Notes: generated by a model from the sequence alone, not told the origin. A stretch of DNA of 64,000 bases from Blastobasis lacticolella (GCA_905147135.1 LR990051.1:16707115-16771114), one strand, 5' to 3'. Positions 10,550-23,095 are shown, numbered from the stretch's first letter. Made by a program: numbers and translations.

Positions 10550-11390
10550 ATAAAGTTATTGTCAATCGGGTTTCAATATAAAAAGACCAAACAATTGAGT
10601 GACGACAGTTGTCAAACTCAATTGTTTCGTAAGGGCGCCTTTGTCTTTTTGTCAGTAGTTTCCATATTGACGGTATTTTTGTTCATTTTTACACCACATT
10701 TGAAACTACTACGCACAAGGTGAAATGGCGGCCTAGTGGCTGGCTAGCGTAATAAAAAAATTAAATGTTATATTAATTATATATTATAGATCTTCTCACT
10801 GTCTTCTTCTATTGAATCATACCACCTGTTTGTCTACATGCGCGAATTTCAGAAGTTGACACTGCAACGGATAACACTGGGAAATCACATTTTCTAAATG
10901 ACAATGCCTACAACAGCAACGCTGTCACCGAGCCAGTGAAGTTTGTGGCACTGTATGTCTGACAGTTTGTAAGTTTTGATATTGACGCTAATCTCCGAAA
11001 CTACTCAGATGATTACGAAAATTCTTTCGTAATAGGAAGCTATGTCATTTCTCAGTGTCATCCGTAATCCGTTCCAGTGTCAACCTCCGAAATTCGCGCA
11101 GATGGAAACCGCAGGGTACCGCTATGTATTAGGAAGGATTAGGATGCGGTTTGAAGGATAAGGTAGCCAGTACAATCAAAGCTACTAAGTTTTACTTGGG
11201 TGGTAGGTGTATACACCTGTAGATGACGGTTGCTATCAGGTTGACTATCAGCCATGTGGCACCGGGTGGCAACTACTCAAAATCCAAATTAATTAAACCC
11301 AACCAAGGTATTTTTTTTTCATTACCATAATAAGTGGTATATTATTTAACTTCACTTTACACTGTGAAGGTGGGGTGAAGCTCACCGATC
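10550..11390. other. Unassigned stretch
   Basis: No gene recognised. The sequence is moderately AT-rich without clear repeat structure. Confidence 0.4.
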
Positions 11391-11399
11391 TTGTTCGGA

Positions 11400-11655
11400 A
11401 CACAACGATACAAATAAAAATAACTTACGTAGACCAAATGGCTGCCGGCCATGTTGCCCGAATGCCGTCTGATCTGTGGGCGAAAATATAACCAAGTAGG
11501 ACCCACCTAACGCAAAAAGACGTCGTGGACGGCCTTGAAAAAGATGGCACGACAAATTAGGGGAGCATGCGAAAGAGTGGAGAGACCTGACAACAAATAG
11601 GTCTAAGTGGAAAAATTGTAGAGAGGCCTTTGCCCTGCAGCGGGACACCTACGAC
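11400..11655 (+). mobile_element. LINE C-terminal coding fragment
   Basis: In broken frames the + strand encodes a tail with WAGHVARMP-like, RRRGRP-like and REAFALQRDT-like peptides, typical of the end of an endonuclease/RT LINE. A different subfamily from the 4196-4436 tail. Confidence 0.55.
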
Positions 11656-11659
11656 TCCT

Positions 11660-12630
11660 ATAAAAATATTAGTTAGAGTTAGGTACTACCTAATCTATTC
11701 TCGGTACATGTACATTTTTCTCCTTCGATTTCTGAGGGTTCTCGTCAGAACCTGAAATGAAAATGGGACCATCTCAGGAGTATAACTACAACAATTTTCA
11801 GGCAACCTATCCGAAATTTGTTTCATTGTCTTCATTGTATTGACAAAGGTTATTGTCTTAATACAAATTTAGTAGTTTGCTGGTTACCTCACTTTCCTTT
11901 TCTTACATAATTAGAAAAAGAAAGTCCTATTCAACCCATCTAGTACCGAATTAAAATTTATCTCAACATTTTCATTTCAATTTGTGCCTCGTTTCCTAGA
12001 CATTTTTGTCTAAACTGGGCTCTAAGCCTCTCTTTGATCCTGGCTACTGATTTAAATCTAATGCTCAGAACACGTTTCTGTATCTTTGATCGTTCACCGT
12101 GTAATCTGAGCAGATGTTTCACGTTTTCCCGTTACCTAATTTCTCTTAGATTGGAGGTCTGCACATACAGCAGTCAAATTTATTTTTCAATAGAGAGGCA
12201 GACGAATCTGTCCTGTCACCTGGAAATTGATCGCCGTTGTCAAAGATATCTGAAATCTAATGCCAATATGCACTTAGTAGTAAACGTAGTAAACTTAGGC
12301 GATTCCTAACTTAATTTAAAATATTCATAACAAGAGTCATCATTGTACCAACACCAATGTGAAAACTTAACTCGCTAAGTCACTCTTAAAACTACACCGA
12401 TTTTGTGACCTCTAAATGTTTAGGAATATTAGTCGCCTAAGTTTAGTGCTATCGGGCATAAGTGTAATTTGTTCTGCGTTAAAATATTTATTACATATAA
12501 ATGTAAAAAAACATACAAAGCCATAACTGCAAACTATTGATAAATACCTGTCTATTTAATTTTCATAAATATCACTCCACGCTTAGAGTCTGTGATTATT
12601 GATTTTATTCTGGTGATAAGCCACATATTA
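11660..12630. other. Unassigned stretch
   Basis: No gene recognised. The 12535-12615 piece (CCTGTCTATTTAATTTTCATAAATATCACTCCACGC) weakly resembles the duplicated repeat at 40437-40930. Confidence 0.4.
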
Positions 12631-13247
12631 CCACTTTTGGGGCGCACTGAAAACCAGCGTCATAACGTCAATCATAGAATACAGAAAAGTTGTGTTAACT
12701 GTGACTCGTGGCATTATGCTCAGTTTGGCCCCATTGGACTGCTCCCTGGCACAGGTAACATTACATTGTGATTCCATATTTATTATTTTAGTATTTACAT
12801 ATTTTTTGTGCCTGTGAGTGTAAAGACCGAATACTCATTAGTAAATAGTGGTAATAAGCCTTTGTATGTACGTAAAGTAAAATGTTATAATAATAAACAA
12901 AATTGTATAGTTAACTTAGTACATCAAAATATCCAAGGCATGACGAATAAAGAATTGGAAGTTGAGCTATTCATGAACGGTGAGATGTTGATATTTTTTG
13001 CATTACTGAACATTGGTTAAAAGATCACCAGCTCATATTTGGCTTTAACAACCATAAACTTGCAAGTTCGTTTACAAGAGGGCAGGCAATTCATGGAGGT
13101 TCCCTAATACTTGTTCGTAATTGCTTAAAATGCAAGGAACGCACTGATATTGTCAAGCTGTCTGTTGAACGAACTGCTGAAATTGCCTGTATAGAACTTG
13201 AGCGACTTATTGTAATGAGCGTATGACCTCCGGCTTCATCGTTTGAT

Positions 13248-15734
13248 TTGTTCGAGAAAATTATGGACGAAGCCCTTATTAAAGTTAGCAATTGTAATAA
13301 AAATATTGTTGTTTGTGGAGATTTTAATATAGATTTATTAGACGTATCTTGTAAATATACTGGTAGGCTAATATCATTATTTAAGTGTCATAATTTAATC
13401 AACTTATTTTTAGAGCCTACTAGAATAACAAGTACTACATCAACTTGTCTAGACAACATTTTTTGTGATATCACGGCATGTAGCCAGTCTGTAATAAACA
13501 AATTGCAATCCGATCATTGTGGTCAATTAGCTGTGTTTAATGTTAATATGAGGAAAGAAACAAAAAATACTATTAAATTTGTACCAATTAACAACAACCG
13601 TCTAAACAGTTTTAGAAATAACATTACAGAGAAATCATCTAATTTAAAGTATTTTGATGATACAAATGAATATTATAATTCAGTTTTACACATGACAAAA
13701 ACTGAAAGTAATAGTATATTCAAACCAAAGGTGAAGGCAGTAAACAGCAAACTTATGTTTAGCGATTGGGCGACAGCAGGAATACATAAGAGTAGAAATA
13801 AATTATATGAGCTCTATGCAGAACGGGCGTATAATAATAGCGTAGAATTTGCTGAGTATGTTAAACATTATTCGAAGTTATTTAAACGCGTTTGTGCTAC
13901 AGCTAAATCGAATTTCGTTAAACACAAACTAAAAAATAGTACAGATGTAGTAAAATCCACATGGCAGATAATAAATAGTGAAACTGGAAAAGTAACAAAT
14001 CGCGATACTAAGTACAGTTTAAAGATAAATGATAATGTTGTTACCAAAAACTCGGAAGTTGCGGAGGCATTCAATAAATTTTTTACAGACATTCCAGTGT
14101 CAACTACGAAATCCTTAAGTTCGTCTACTGCTCTCGCTGAATCCTTGTTAAAACAAAATGTACCCGAGAGTGTCATCGATTTTAAGTTCGAGCATGCAAC
14201 ACCTCAAGATATAGTTAAGGCTTTTAAAACCATAAAAATGAAAGCAACTGCCGACATTGATGGTATGTCGGTAAAAATTATTAGCTCTGTAATTGATGTT
14301 ATTGCTGTTCACTTAGCGAATATATTTAATAATTGTGTTGATAATGGTGAATTTCCTGACCTGATGAAGCACAGTAAAGTTATTCCATTGTTGAAAACTG
14401 GTAATACAACGGATCCTACAAATTTTAGACCAGTTTCAATTTTACCGACTCTAAGTAAAATATTTGAGAAAATAATATTAAATCAACTAAAAGCTCATTT
14501 TTATGGAAGTAACCTATTGCATCATAAACAATTCGGTTTTACTCGCGGTCGTTCAACAACTGATGCAGGTGTTGAACTTATTAAACATATCTTTGGGGCG
14601 TGGGAGGAATCACGTGATGCCTTAGGGGTTTTCTGTGATTTATCCAAAGCCTTTGATTGCGTTAATCATGACATTTTGGTCAGGAAATTACAACATTATG
14701 GAATAAAGGACTTGGCCCTGAACTTGCTAAATTCATACTTGAGTCATAGAATTCAAAAAGTTGATGTGTACGGAGAGAGATCTATAGGGTCTGTTGTCTC
14801 TATGGGTGTCCCCCAGGGATCTATTTTGGGCCCGTTTTTGTTTCTTGTTTATGTAAATGACTTACCGTACTTTGTAAAAGATACCCATGAAATTGTCTTG
14901 TTCGCGGACGATACATCTTTAGTGTTTAAAGTAAAAAGACAACAATTAACATATGAAGACGTGAACAAGGCTATTGCAGAAGTGGTAAACTGGTTTACGG
15001 TTAATAATTTATTACTGAATGGCAAGAAGACAAAATGTTTAAAATTCTCTTCGCCAAATATTAGATCAGTGCCCACTAATGTACAAATAAAAGGCGAAAA
15101 TTTGAATTTTGTTGATTCTACAGTATTTTTAGGCTTTACCCTGGATAAAAAATTGCAATGGGGTCCTCACATTGACAAATTGGCGAAAAGGCTAAGTTCT
15201 GCAGCATATGCTGTAAAGAAAATACGGAGTATTTCTGACGAGGCTACAGCAAGATTAGTTTACTTTAGTTATTTCCACAGTATTATGGCCTATGGCATAC
15301 TGCTGTGGGGACACGCTGCCGACTGGCACAATGTATTTGTATTGCAGAAAAGGGCTATTCGCGCGATTTATCAATTGAGACCTAGAACTTCACTAAGAGA
15401 TAAATTCAGGAACATTGATATAATGACAATGCCGTCACAATATATATATGAGAATTTAATGTATGTTCATAAAAATTTACACTTATTTAAGAAGAATAGT
15501 GATGTTCATAATATTAATACGAGAAATAAAGATAAGCTTGTTGCTGGTGCTTGTCGTCTAGCCGAAGTCCACAAATCATTTATGGGTCAATGTGTACGCT
15601 TTTATAATAAGGTTCCAACATATATTCAGAATTTACCATTGAATAAATTTAAAGTCGCTATAAAAAACAAATTATGTCAAAAAAGTTATTATAGTATATC
15701 TGAATATGTAAATGACAAAAGTCCATGGGACTGA
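13248..15734 (+). CDS. LINE endonuclease/reverse transcriptase, 5'-disrupted
   Basis: An 828-residue open frame. The first 110 residues or so are the second half of an exonuclease-endonuclease-phosphatase domain: VVCGDFNIDLL near residue 22, then STCLDNIF and SDHCGQLAVF. The RT has FRPVSILPTLSKIFEK, FCDLSKAFDCVNHDIL, GVPQGSILGPFLF (about 519) and the catalytic LFADDTS (about 551). No RNase H or zinc knuckle follows, and it ends KSPWD. The first third of the endonuclease lies upstream in another frame (12808-13020 and 13021-13226), so the annotated start is a secondary ATG after the TGA. The protein as it stands would lack part of its nuclease and is probably inactive. Confidence 0.85.
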   Translation: MFEKIMDEALIKVSNCNKNIVVCGDFNIDLLDVSCKYTGRLISLFKCHNLINLFLEPTRITSTTSTCLDNIFCDITACSQSVINKLQSDHCGQLAVFNVNMRKETKNTIKFVPINNNRLNSFRNNITEKSSNLKYFDDTNEYYNSVLHMTKTESNSIFKPKVKAVNSKLMFSDWATAGIHKSRNKLYELYAERAYNNSVEFAEYVKHYSKLFKRVCATAKSNFVKHKLKNSTDVVKSTWQIINSETGKVTNRDTKYSLKINDNVVTKNSEVAEAFNKFFTDIPVSTTKSLSSSTALAESLLKQNVPESVIDFKFEHATPQDIVKAFKTIKMKATADIDGMSVKIISSVIDVIAVHLANIFNNCVDNGEFPDLMKHSKVIPLLKTGNTTDPTNFRPVSILPTLSKIFEKIILNQLKAHFYGSNLLHHKQFGFTRGRSTTDAGVELIKHIFGAWEESRDALGVFCDLSKAFDCVNHDILVRKLQHYGIKDLALNLLNSYLSHRIQKVDVYGERSIGSVVSMGVPQGSILGPFLFLVYVNDLPYFVKDTHEIVLFADDTSLVFKVKRQQLTYEDVNKAIAEVVNWFTVNNLLLNGKKTKCLKFSSPNIRSVPTNVQIKGENLNFVDSTVFLGFTLDKKLQWGPHIDKLAKRLSSAAYAVKKIRSISDEATARLVYFSYFHSIMAYGILLWGHAADWHNVFVLQKRAIRAIYQLRPRTSLRDKFRNIDIMTMPSQYIYENLMYVHKNLHLFKKNSDVHNINTRNKDKLVAGACRLAEVHKSFMGQCVRFYNKVPTYIQNLPLNKFKVAIKNKLCQKSYYSISEYVNDKSPWD

Positions 15735-15933
15735 ACTGCTGTTCTATACAGGTATTTACTTTTAAGATAGTATATAGGACAAATAATGTATTAGTACATA
15801 AGACATGTTTTAAAAAAAAAAGAATTAACGTAGGATCTGTGGGTTTCTTGCCGTTTCTTTCCCCCACAGAGAACCACCTTGGAAGCGGCGTTAATTTTCC
15901 TTCCTCTCCCACACATGGTGTCTCCTGTCTGCG

Positions 15934-16155
15934 CTAGGGTAGGGGTAGGGTAGTAGTTAGAGTAGGGGTAGGGTAGGGTAGGAGTAAGATAGCGGTAAGG
16001 TAGTATAGGGTGGGGTAGGGGTAAGATAGTGGTAGGGTCGGGGTAAGATAGTGGTAGGGTAGGGGTAAGGTAGTGGTAGGGTAGGGTTAAGGCAATGGTA
16101 GGATAGGGTAGGGGTAAGGTAGCGATAGGGTAGGGATAGGATAGAGTAGGGTGGG
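15934..16155 (+). repeat. G-rich minisatellite in LINE 3' UTR
   Basis: Irregular repeats of GGGTAGGGGTAAGATAGTGGTA-type units with many G3 and G4 runs separated by TA. Shared with 5128-5335, hence an ancestral part of this LINE's 3' UTR. Confidence 0.85.
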
Positions 16156-17649
16156 AGCAACTACCTATCACATGCAGCATGTGTGATGCACGCTCACTTA
16201 AAAGTCTGTCTGGCGGTGGCGTGGGGGTGGTATGATTGAATTGGACGATGGCTGGGCCCTGCGTTATACTCGTGAACGGGTGCTGCCTTGGTGGACTGGC
16301 TTACTCTTGCTGTAGTTTTAGGTGGTTTTTCTTAATTATACTAGACATACCTACGAGTATTTAGTATAATATAGCGTTCCGGCTCTGTCTGGCATTGTCG
16401 AGCCCGGTTCGGTTGTGGTTGGCGAGGGATTCGTTTATCTACAGCCATATCAGCGTGTCACTGTGTGTTTCCTTCCTACTTTCCTACCCCCCTCCTTTTT
16501 GACGATTGAAAGAGATATTTAATGTCCTAATCAATAAAGAAATTTTGATTTGATTTGATTTGATTTGACTCGTGTAGGTAAAGAATTTTGTTGAAGTAGG
16601 TATTGGGTATGGAAGTTACTTTGTCTATAATTCCAGTAAACATTCTTCAATAATATTTATTGGAATAGTCATAAAATAATATTGTTGAAGGAATTTTTTA
16701 AATTAAAGCAAACTCGTTGCATATTTGACGGATCTCGTGTCCAATGTTGTAATATTTCTAGGCAGTTTTAGTTAAAATGACATTCATTGCATGATTATTT
16801 TTTCTGTTGTGGTAAGATGCATAGTTTTTAGTTGAATATCCGGATTAGTAAGCAGACCCTGGCAGAACCCGAGTTGGTAGTGAGGAGATGGTGATTCTAC
16901 TGCTAATTTTCTGATCATGCCTACGATTCTTTACCGTACAACTGTATGCTAATTACGTAACTCTGTTGCTAACAATTCTTTGTTACTTTTGCGATTACGT
17001 ATGATCAACGGAAAACGCTGCTGCCCATTTTCTATTCAACGGAGACTAGAACCTTTTTCTCTATTTGTCGCCTTTCCATTAGTCGCCATGTATGACACTA
17101 ACGAGTGTAAGGGGTTGGTGGTTACTAATGATTAAATATTCCCATCAGTCATATTCGACAGTGTCTTTGCAGTAACCAGCAAAAGCGTAGAGCCTGTCGG
17201 CGTATCCAGACGATGCCGGGTCCTTAACCTGACGCCCTACGTGAAGACTGGCAATATATCGAAAGCCCGCAGCCTGTCCGCGGTAGACCCAGTGTTGTTC
17301 GCCGGAGTGAAGAGCCACGCCAGCTATTTCACCGTTAACGAGACTCAGGGATGGAATACTTTCTTCTGGTTCTTCCCTATTGAAAATAAGCCTCTGTCAT
17401 CTACGCCGTTCTTGATCTGGTTAAATGGTGGCCCCGGTTAGAGCTCGTTGTTTGGATTGTTTAATGAAATCGGACCTTTGCAAATAGTTAACGAAACAGG
17501 TAATGTATTCTATTTTCTAGAATATACTCGTATCTGTCAAATTGTACCACGATTAATAATAGGACATCTTAAGCTCGTTACGTAATCTCCAAAATTCCTG
17601 AATCGATATCGATCTTTCACCAATATAAAACTACTATATTCCTTAGGGA

Positions 17650-17745
17650 CGCAGCCTGGCAAAGATCGGAGGACCGGCCTTTGTGGTTATCTCTGGGGGA
17701 GGCATATACTCAGCAGAAAAAGTCTTTCGAAGATCATGAAGAAGA
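17650..17745 (+). mobile_element. RTE-like LINE 3' fragment in pseudogene intron
   Basis: Degenerate piece of the same tail family as 4196-4436 (GGACCGGCCTTTGTGG...GGGGGAGGCATATACTCAGCAG). It occupies the interval where exon 3 is expected. Confidence 0.55.
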
Positions 17746-17989
17746 TTATTTATGGAGTAGTTATATACGATGTACAAAATAGTATAAATTTCTATTGCGC
17801 GCGCCTCAGGCGCTTGTTAAACTACGTCCTAGGGAACTGTTAGCTATGAATAATAATACAATTCCCCAGGATTTTTTTTAAATTCACGGAGTTTTGAACT
17901 GCACGAAAGTGAAAGTCGCAGTGCATCACCAGTTCGATGTAAATTCGGGGTGTTATGAAAATATATAATTTATAAATCATTACATATTA

Positions 17990-18175
17990 TAAAGCTATAC
18001 CCACGCCGTGTCTGTCTGTCTGTCTATTCGAAATAAACTCAAAAACTTTTCATATTCATGCAGTTTTCAACAATAGATAGAGTGATTCAAGAGAAACGTT
18101 TATAAGTAAAAAAAAAACGGTAGGTAGGGGTAAAGTAGGTGTAAGCGAACGAAGTCCACGCCGGGTCCACTAGTT
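17990..18175 (+). mobile_element. Dispersed repeat ending in CGCCGGGTCCACTAG
   Basis: Second member of the 10335-10545 / 44495-44675 family, in the intron before exon 4. Confidence 0.55.
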
Positions 18176-18507
18176 ATAAATAAAATAATTTTGTACCCGA
18201 GTTTTACTTCAGTTTACTTACCTCGTATTAAAATCTGTTGCGTACTTTAAAAGATCTAAGCGTACATAAATACGTAGGTACAGACGGCGGAAAGCGACTT
18301 TGTTTTATAGTAGGTGTAGATGTTTTTATTTCAGGTTGGCAGATCGCTTCTAAATTTTATCCAACAGTTTCTGCAAGTTTTTCCAGAACTTAGGAGTGCA
18401 CCACTGTTTATTACGGGCGAGTCGTACGCTGGAAAATATATACCAGCCTTTGGGCATTACATACACCAGAATAAAAATGTCAGCATGCCTTTAAATTTGA
18501 AGGTAAG

Positions 18508-18893
18508 TACTGTAGTCGGCTACTGTTACGGTAAGAGGTAACGATATCCGATTCGTAAGCGAGAGGTACCGGGTTCGAATCCCACTGCCGCCATGCACCA
18601 ATGACTCTTTTATGAGTTATGTACATTAGTTGAATACCAACCGATGCTCTTACGGCGATGAAAAATATCGTGACTAAGTCTGCACATTCAAACGACTGAA
18701 TGTGTAACCATGATCCAACCTGGTCAGGTTCCCCTGGTAGCAGGGTCACGGAGGTCAGTTGCAGTCGCTCCACTACATAATTACCTAAACACTACATAAC
18801 ATACAAACACTACACAAACACTACACTACATAATTGCCAAATCCTGTGCCCTTGTGTTCGAAAGCACAACCGGGATATTAACGCCAAGATGAC
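18508..18893 (+). mobile_element. tRNA-headed SINE
   Basis: A copy of the 8737-9078 family inserted just after the exon 4 splice donor of the pseudogene. It carries an internal expansion of ACACTACATAAC-like units at about 18785-18830. Confidence 0.7.
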
Positions 18894-19616
18894 TGTACCT
18901 ATGTAATTAAGAAAATGGTAATTTATGGAATTTTATTTTATAGTGGTACTAAAGTGATGTGATGGGATTAATGGTGGATTAGCTGACAAAATGAAGCCAC
19001 AAAAAGTTCACTCACTTTTAGTTCATTCGATTTAGATGGTACGCAGATATAGTCACAGTACACAGAATGAAAGTTCGAAGACGCACAGAAGGAGAAATTA
19101 AAAGCGACGGAAAAATAGATAAAGAAATAGGAAGGCTCTAGAAATGGTATCGATAATAACACGTAGGTAGGTTGGCGGCGCATAAAACATCATGCGTCTC
19201 GCATCTAGAATGGTTGCGGACTGCCGACCGGACCGACTCGCGTTCGCGGCGCAGGAGTCGGTAGATGAAATTTGCGACTACCGCCACGCGTCTCGCGAAA
19301 TTATCTACTAAGAAAAGTAGTCGGTCCGTCCGGTGTACATAATTGTTACTTATCGTGTAATAAGTAAAAATTGCATCGTAAGTAACAAGCAATAGTAATT
19401 ACAGCATACAAAGACAGAGTTTAGCTATAGGTGATGGATTGATAGATGCCCCAAACATTTTGCATAATGCTGAATTTGGATTACAACATGGTCTACTTGA
19501 TTTTGATGGAGCTAAAGAAGTCGAAGAAGCTGATGCCACTGCTAGAAAATATTGAAATGATGGGGGTTGTAGAAAAGTACAACGAGATATAACAACAATT
19601 GTTTGGTTGTATAATA

Positions 19617-19925
19617 TTATTTTTAATATGCGTGGGTTCAATTCCCTCCGCGGCCTTGTATCAATGACTCTTTTCTGAGTTATGTACATTATTTGAATTC
19701 TAACCGATGCTCATGCGGTGAGGGAAAACATCGTGATAAAACCTGAACATTCAGGCGACTGAATGTGTAACCATGATCCAATCTGGTCAGGTTCCCCTGT
19801 CAACAGGGTCACGGAGGTGAGATGGCAGTCGCTCTACTGTAATTACCTGATCTGCCAAACCCTAGATCATGGTCAATGACGGACTCTGGGCCCACAGCAC
19901 AACCGGGATATTGACGACGCCAAGA
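19617..19925 (+). mobile_element. 5'-truncated tRNA-headed SINE
   Basis: Begins around the B box (GGGTTCAATTCCC) and continues to the usual GCCAAGAT end, shortly after the pseudogene's exon 5. Confidence 0.65.
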
Positions 19926-20109
19926 TTATTAGAACTTGAGGGTGATAAAATGGGAGAAGTAAACTAACCTGAAGAAGGAATTGGGTTGAGTTGGGTTGGT
20001 TGGAAGAGATCGCTTGTAGCGATAAGGCCGCCTTTGCCCACGTTTGAAAAGACCTGTTAAATTTTCTTTTTTGTGATTTTGTGTGCAATAAAGAGTATGT
20101 ATATCTATC

Positions 20110-20325
20110 TATCTCAAGGAGGAGTGGAATGCGTTGCCTGCGAGTGTGTTCACTGATCAATATAATCTGGATGCTTTCAAGGCTAGAGTGAATAGGCTGA
20201 TCCTAGACGCCTGTCCTAGCCTGTCCTGATGATGCTCCATCATCGGCCAAATCGTCACTTACCACCAGGTGAGGTGACGGTCAAATGCCTGGCTAGTCAA
20301 TTAGAAAAAAAAAAGACTCAAGTCC
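20110..20325 (+). mobile_element. LINE 3' end with poly-A
   Basis: The fragment encodes a [23 protein letters not shown] tail, then a non-coding end, and finishes in an A-run at about 20308-20318. A clear retroposed 3' end of a Jockey-type LINE. Confidence 0.7.
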
Positions 20326-21169
20326 GACAAAAGACTTGTATAATTTTCCATCCCATGTAGGTATGTGATAATGTGCATTACTACATTTAATCAATTTTAT
20401 TTGTATTTTAGGCATACTTCAAGGATTTTGAACTATTACAAAATATTTCAAGTTTAAATTACAACAATTATATGGTAGATGATCCTCTAGACGTTATGTA
20501 AACTTTTTAAATCTCCAAGAAGAGAAAAAGGCGTTACATGTTGCCAGAAGATTATCATTTGCTGACTTTACAGAGGATGTTAACAGAGCATTTGTTGCTT
20601 CAAGAGATTTTTATTTAACTGTAAAACCTTGGTTGGAAGAAATGCTTGAGCATTATGGTGTTATGTGCTATAGGTTTGTAATATTTAAACTAGAGCCTAG
20701 CTAGTTTTATAAGGTTTCGCAATGTATAATTGTTTAGGTCAAATCACGCAAGCTGAATTTGAACTATTTCTTGACATCTGATTTAGCAAATATTTTTGCT
20801 TTGGTACCATCGATCTGACCTGAAGATGGAGACGGAAGGTAACTATCCGATCTCCTAAACTCTATTATAATAATCCCTCGTGTCTGGGGTCATTGATTTC
20901 TACTCTGATTGATCGTTGATGGTAATTAGTTAATATCGCATGCGTATTATTAATGTCGTAAATGGTCGAATATGGAGTGATGGTCGTATTAGTCGGTCGG
21001 TACTGTAGTAACTGTAAGTCGGACTGCTAAATATCAATGTAAATCTGTGGGCTTAGATGCCAAAAGACTGATTGGCGATGACACGCCAGCTTAGTTTACA
21101 ACGTCAACTATAATACTCGTAAATAATTAAAGTATTAGGACACAACAACTATAATTAATACAATTTTAT

Positions 21170-21310
21170 TCTGAGACGCCGAGTCGGACGCGGGAGCAAA
21201 TGGCTTATGACGTGAGGATGCCGAAGATCGGGCAAAGTGGAAAAAGCAAAGTAGGGAAGTGGACCCTGGCAGTAGCCGGGAGTGACCGCTCGAATGATGA
21301 TAATGATTCT
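21170..21310 (+). mobile_element. LINE 3' tail fragment
   Basis: A CGAGTCGGACGCGGGAGCAAATGG...TGACGTGAGGATGCCGAAGA theme ending in a GATGATAATGAT simple repeat. The same theme occurs at 54143-54395 and 56543-56785. Confidence 0.5.
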
Positions 21311-21589
21311 GAGACACCAGTGTAGTATCACCTGATGATATTCTAAAGAAATTCCATGAACTCGACACTAATTGTGGGCATTACTAGGGCATTATTAGGG
21401 TTTTGTTATTTATTTATTTAAAACTTCATGCACATTACAGTACAATGGCGGACTTAAAGCTACGTAGCTTTTTCTACCAGTCAACCAGAGAACAATTACC
21501 AAAAATTACAAGGCGGTGCTAGATAAAAAAACATAAAACTGACTAAAAGTAACATTAATTAAATAAGTATATCAAACATTCACAGACCG

Positions 21590-21640
21590 AAACTTATAGA
21601 TAGTATAATAGGAGAGAGAGAAAGAGAGAGAGAACAAGGA
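21590..21640. repeat. GA-rich simple repeat
   Basis: An interrupted (GA)n run centred on about 21610-21635. Confidence 0.7.
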
Positions 21641-22984
21641 ACTGAGCATAACAAGCTACTGGCACACTCAACAACACTACTGCCCAAATAATTAAAAAAA
21701 AAAGGGTAAAGAGAAAGACTATGTAGGAAAATATATAAGGTGTTACAGAGACTTAAGGAAATAACTGTGAACTGCTTTTTTGAAAGTAAATTTACTGGAA
21801 CTTCGTCTGATCTCCAAAGGTTGATCATTCCAAAGTCTAGCAGCGATTAAGGAAAAAGAATTGTTGTTGTTGTTACTTATTTGATATTGCTTTTTCGTAA
21901 TATTATCATTCTCATTCACTTTTGTGAAATTCACTCGTTTAATTATTACCTTTCTACCGCAGTGGCCAGTTGGATATGGTAGTAGCGTACAGTAAATCGT
22001 TACATATGTACCAAAACCTGAAATGGTCGAATTCTAGTAGTTACAGAAAAGCTAAAAGGAGAGCTTTTACGCAAGAAAAGACTATATTGTAAGTATCTAT
22101 CTTGACATTTGTTCTTTAGGACAATTTATAGGTAATTGTTTGTTTTTATTCTCATGAGTTGTATTGTATCTAATTGTATATTATTAGGATATTTTAGGGT
22201 CTGAAATGTTGTCCGGGTTAGTCTATAGAACTGTTGATTTATAGGTAGAACGATGAGTGCTATTACGATGAAATATCTTAGTAATTGGTAGTTTACTTGT
22301 ACCTAGAAAATTAACTACATACATACCAACAAATCTAAGAGAAATGTTGAATAAGCAAAATTGTTTTAATTAATTTATGAAGTCAAAATAAGTTGAATGT
22401 CCAATTGCGGCAGTCATTTACGTGAATTTTTTGATGTTTCAGGTATATTATATTAAAGAGGGCGGTAACTTCGTGGACGTGTTGGTGCGCAAAGCAGGCC
22501 ACATGGTGCCATAGGACCAGCCCGAATACTAAATTGATGATTGATATGTTCATTAACAAATTCAAACAATATCACTATTATAAATTATGGAACAATTTTA
22601 GGCAAATCTGTATGGTTTTTATTATTTTATTCTAATATATAATCTAATAAATAATATTCGCCAAAAATAATAAAAACCAGATAATTTATTTTATTATCCC
22701 TAGGTCAACTTTATATAATTAATCTTTGTTTATTTTACAGTGAATATTATTCAATTAAAGTTTAATATTAAAGTTTCAAAATCAGTTACACAAATACATT
22801 ATTCAGTTAACTTAAATACATTATTAATTATACCTATGGCCAATCTTGAATAAAATTTCTTAGAGCTTTCAATTCAAACCTTTGGCTTTGGCGGAAAGTT
22901 GTGGCGAGAGCCGATTAATCGGCTTCAGCTTTGGCTAGAAATTGACCTTCGGTTGGACACAAAACACACAATGCATAAGTATGT

Positions 22985-23095
22985 ATTTAAAAGTATTTAA
23001 GTAGTATATCAGTTATCTAGCACCCATAATACAAGCTTTGCTTAGTTTGGGGCTAGATGGCGCTGTGTGAATTCGTTCACCAATATTTATTTTAT
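22985..23095 (+). mobile_element. SINE body fragment, second family
   Basis: Matches in reverse the body of the element at 51785-52040 (CTAGCACCCATAATACAAGCTTTGC...GGGGCTAGATGGCGCTGTGTG). Confidence 0.6.

Larger units (their letters stand above)
12640..16567 (+). mobile_element. Nearly full-length AP-endonuclease LINE (CR1/Jockey group)
   Basis: Layout: a 5' leader with an ACTGAAAACCAGCG...ATGCTCAGT motif, an EN/RT ORF, a 3' UTR with a G-rich minisatellite (15934-16155), and a 3' end of four or more TTGAT units (about 16545-16567). The endonuclease start is readable from about 12800 but is split by a frameshift near 12990 and an in-frame TGA at 13227. The rest is open to 15734. The 5' boundary is approximate. 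The truncated copy at 4573-5715 and the 3' UTR scrap at 27720-27905 belong to the same family. Confidence 0.8.
16777..22573 (+). pseudogene. Serine carboxypeptidase S10 pseudogene (first + copy)
   Basis: Exons recognisable by comparison with the intact copy at 24111-27397: exon 1 16777-16811 (TGA at its sixth codon), exon 2 17162-17499, exon 4 18335-18502 (GESYAGKY intact), exon 5 about 19410-19580, exon 6 about 20412-20680, exon 7 21963-22088 (GQLD intact), exon 8 22443-22573. Lesions: TCG to TAG right after GGPG in exon 2, no recognisable exon 3, TGG to TGA in exon 5, frameshifts and stops in exon 6, an early exon 8 frameshift, and AAG to TAG plus a deletion after AGHMVP. SINEs sit in introns (18508-18893, 19617-19925). 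Exon 6 is more diverged from the other + copies than exons 2 and 4 are, so it may be an old duplicate. No functional peptidase can be made. Confidence 0.9.

Noticed and set aside
15940..16150. Insect telomeric repeat
   Set aside because: The units are GGGTA/GGTAAGATAGT mixtures, not TTAGG.
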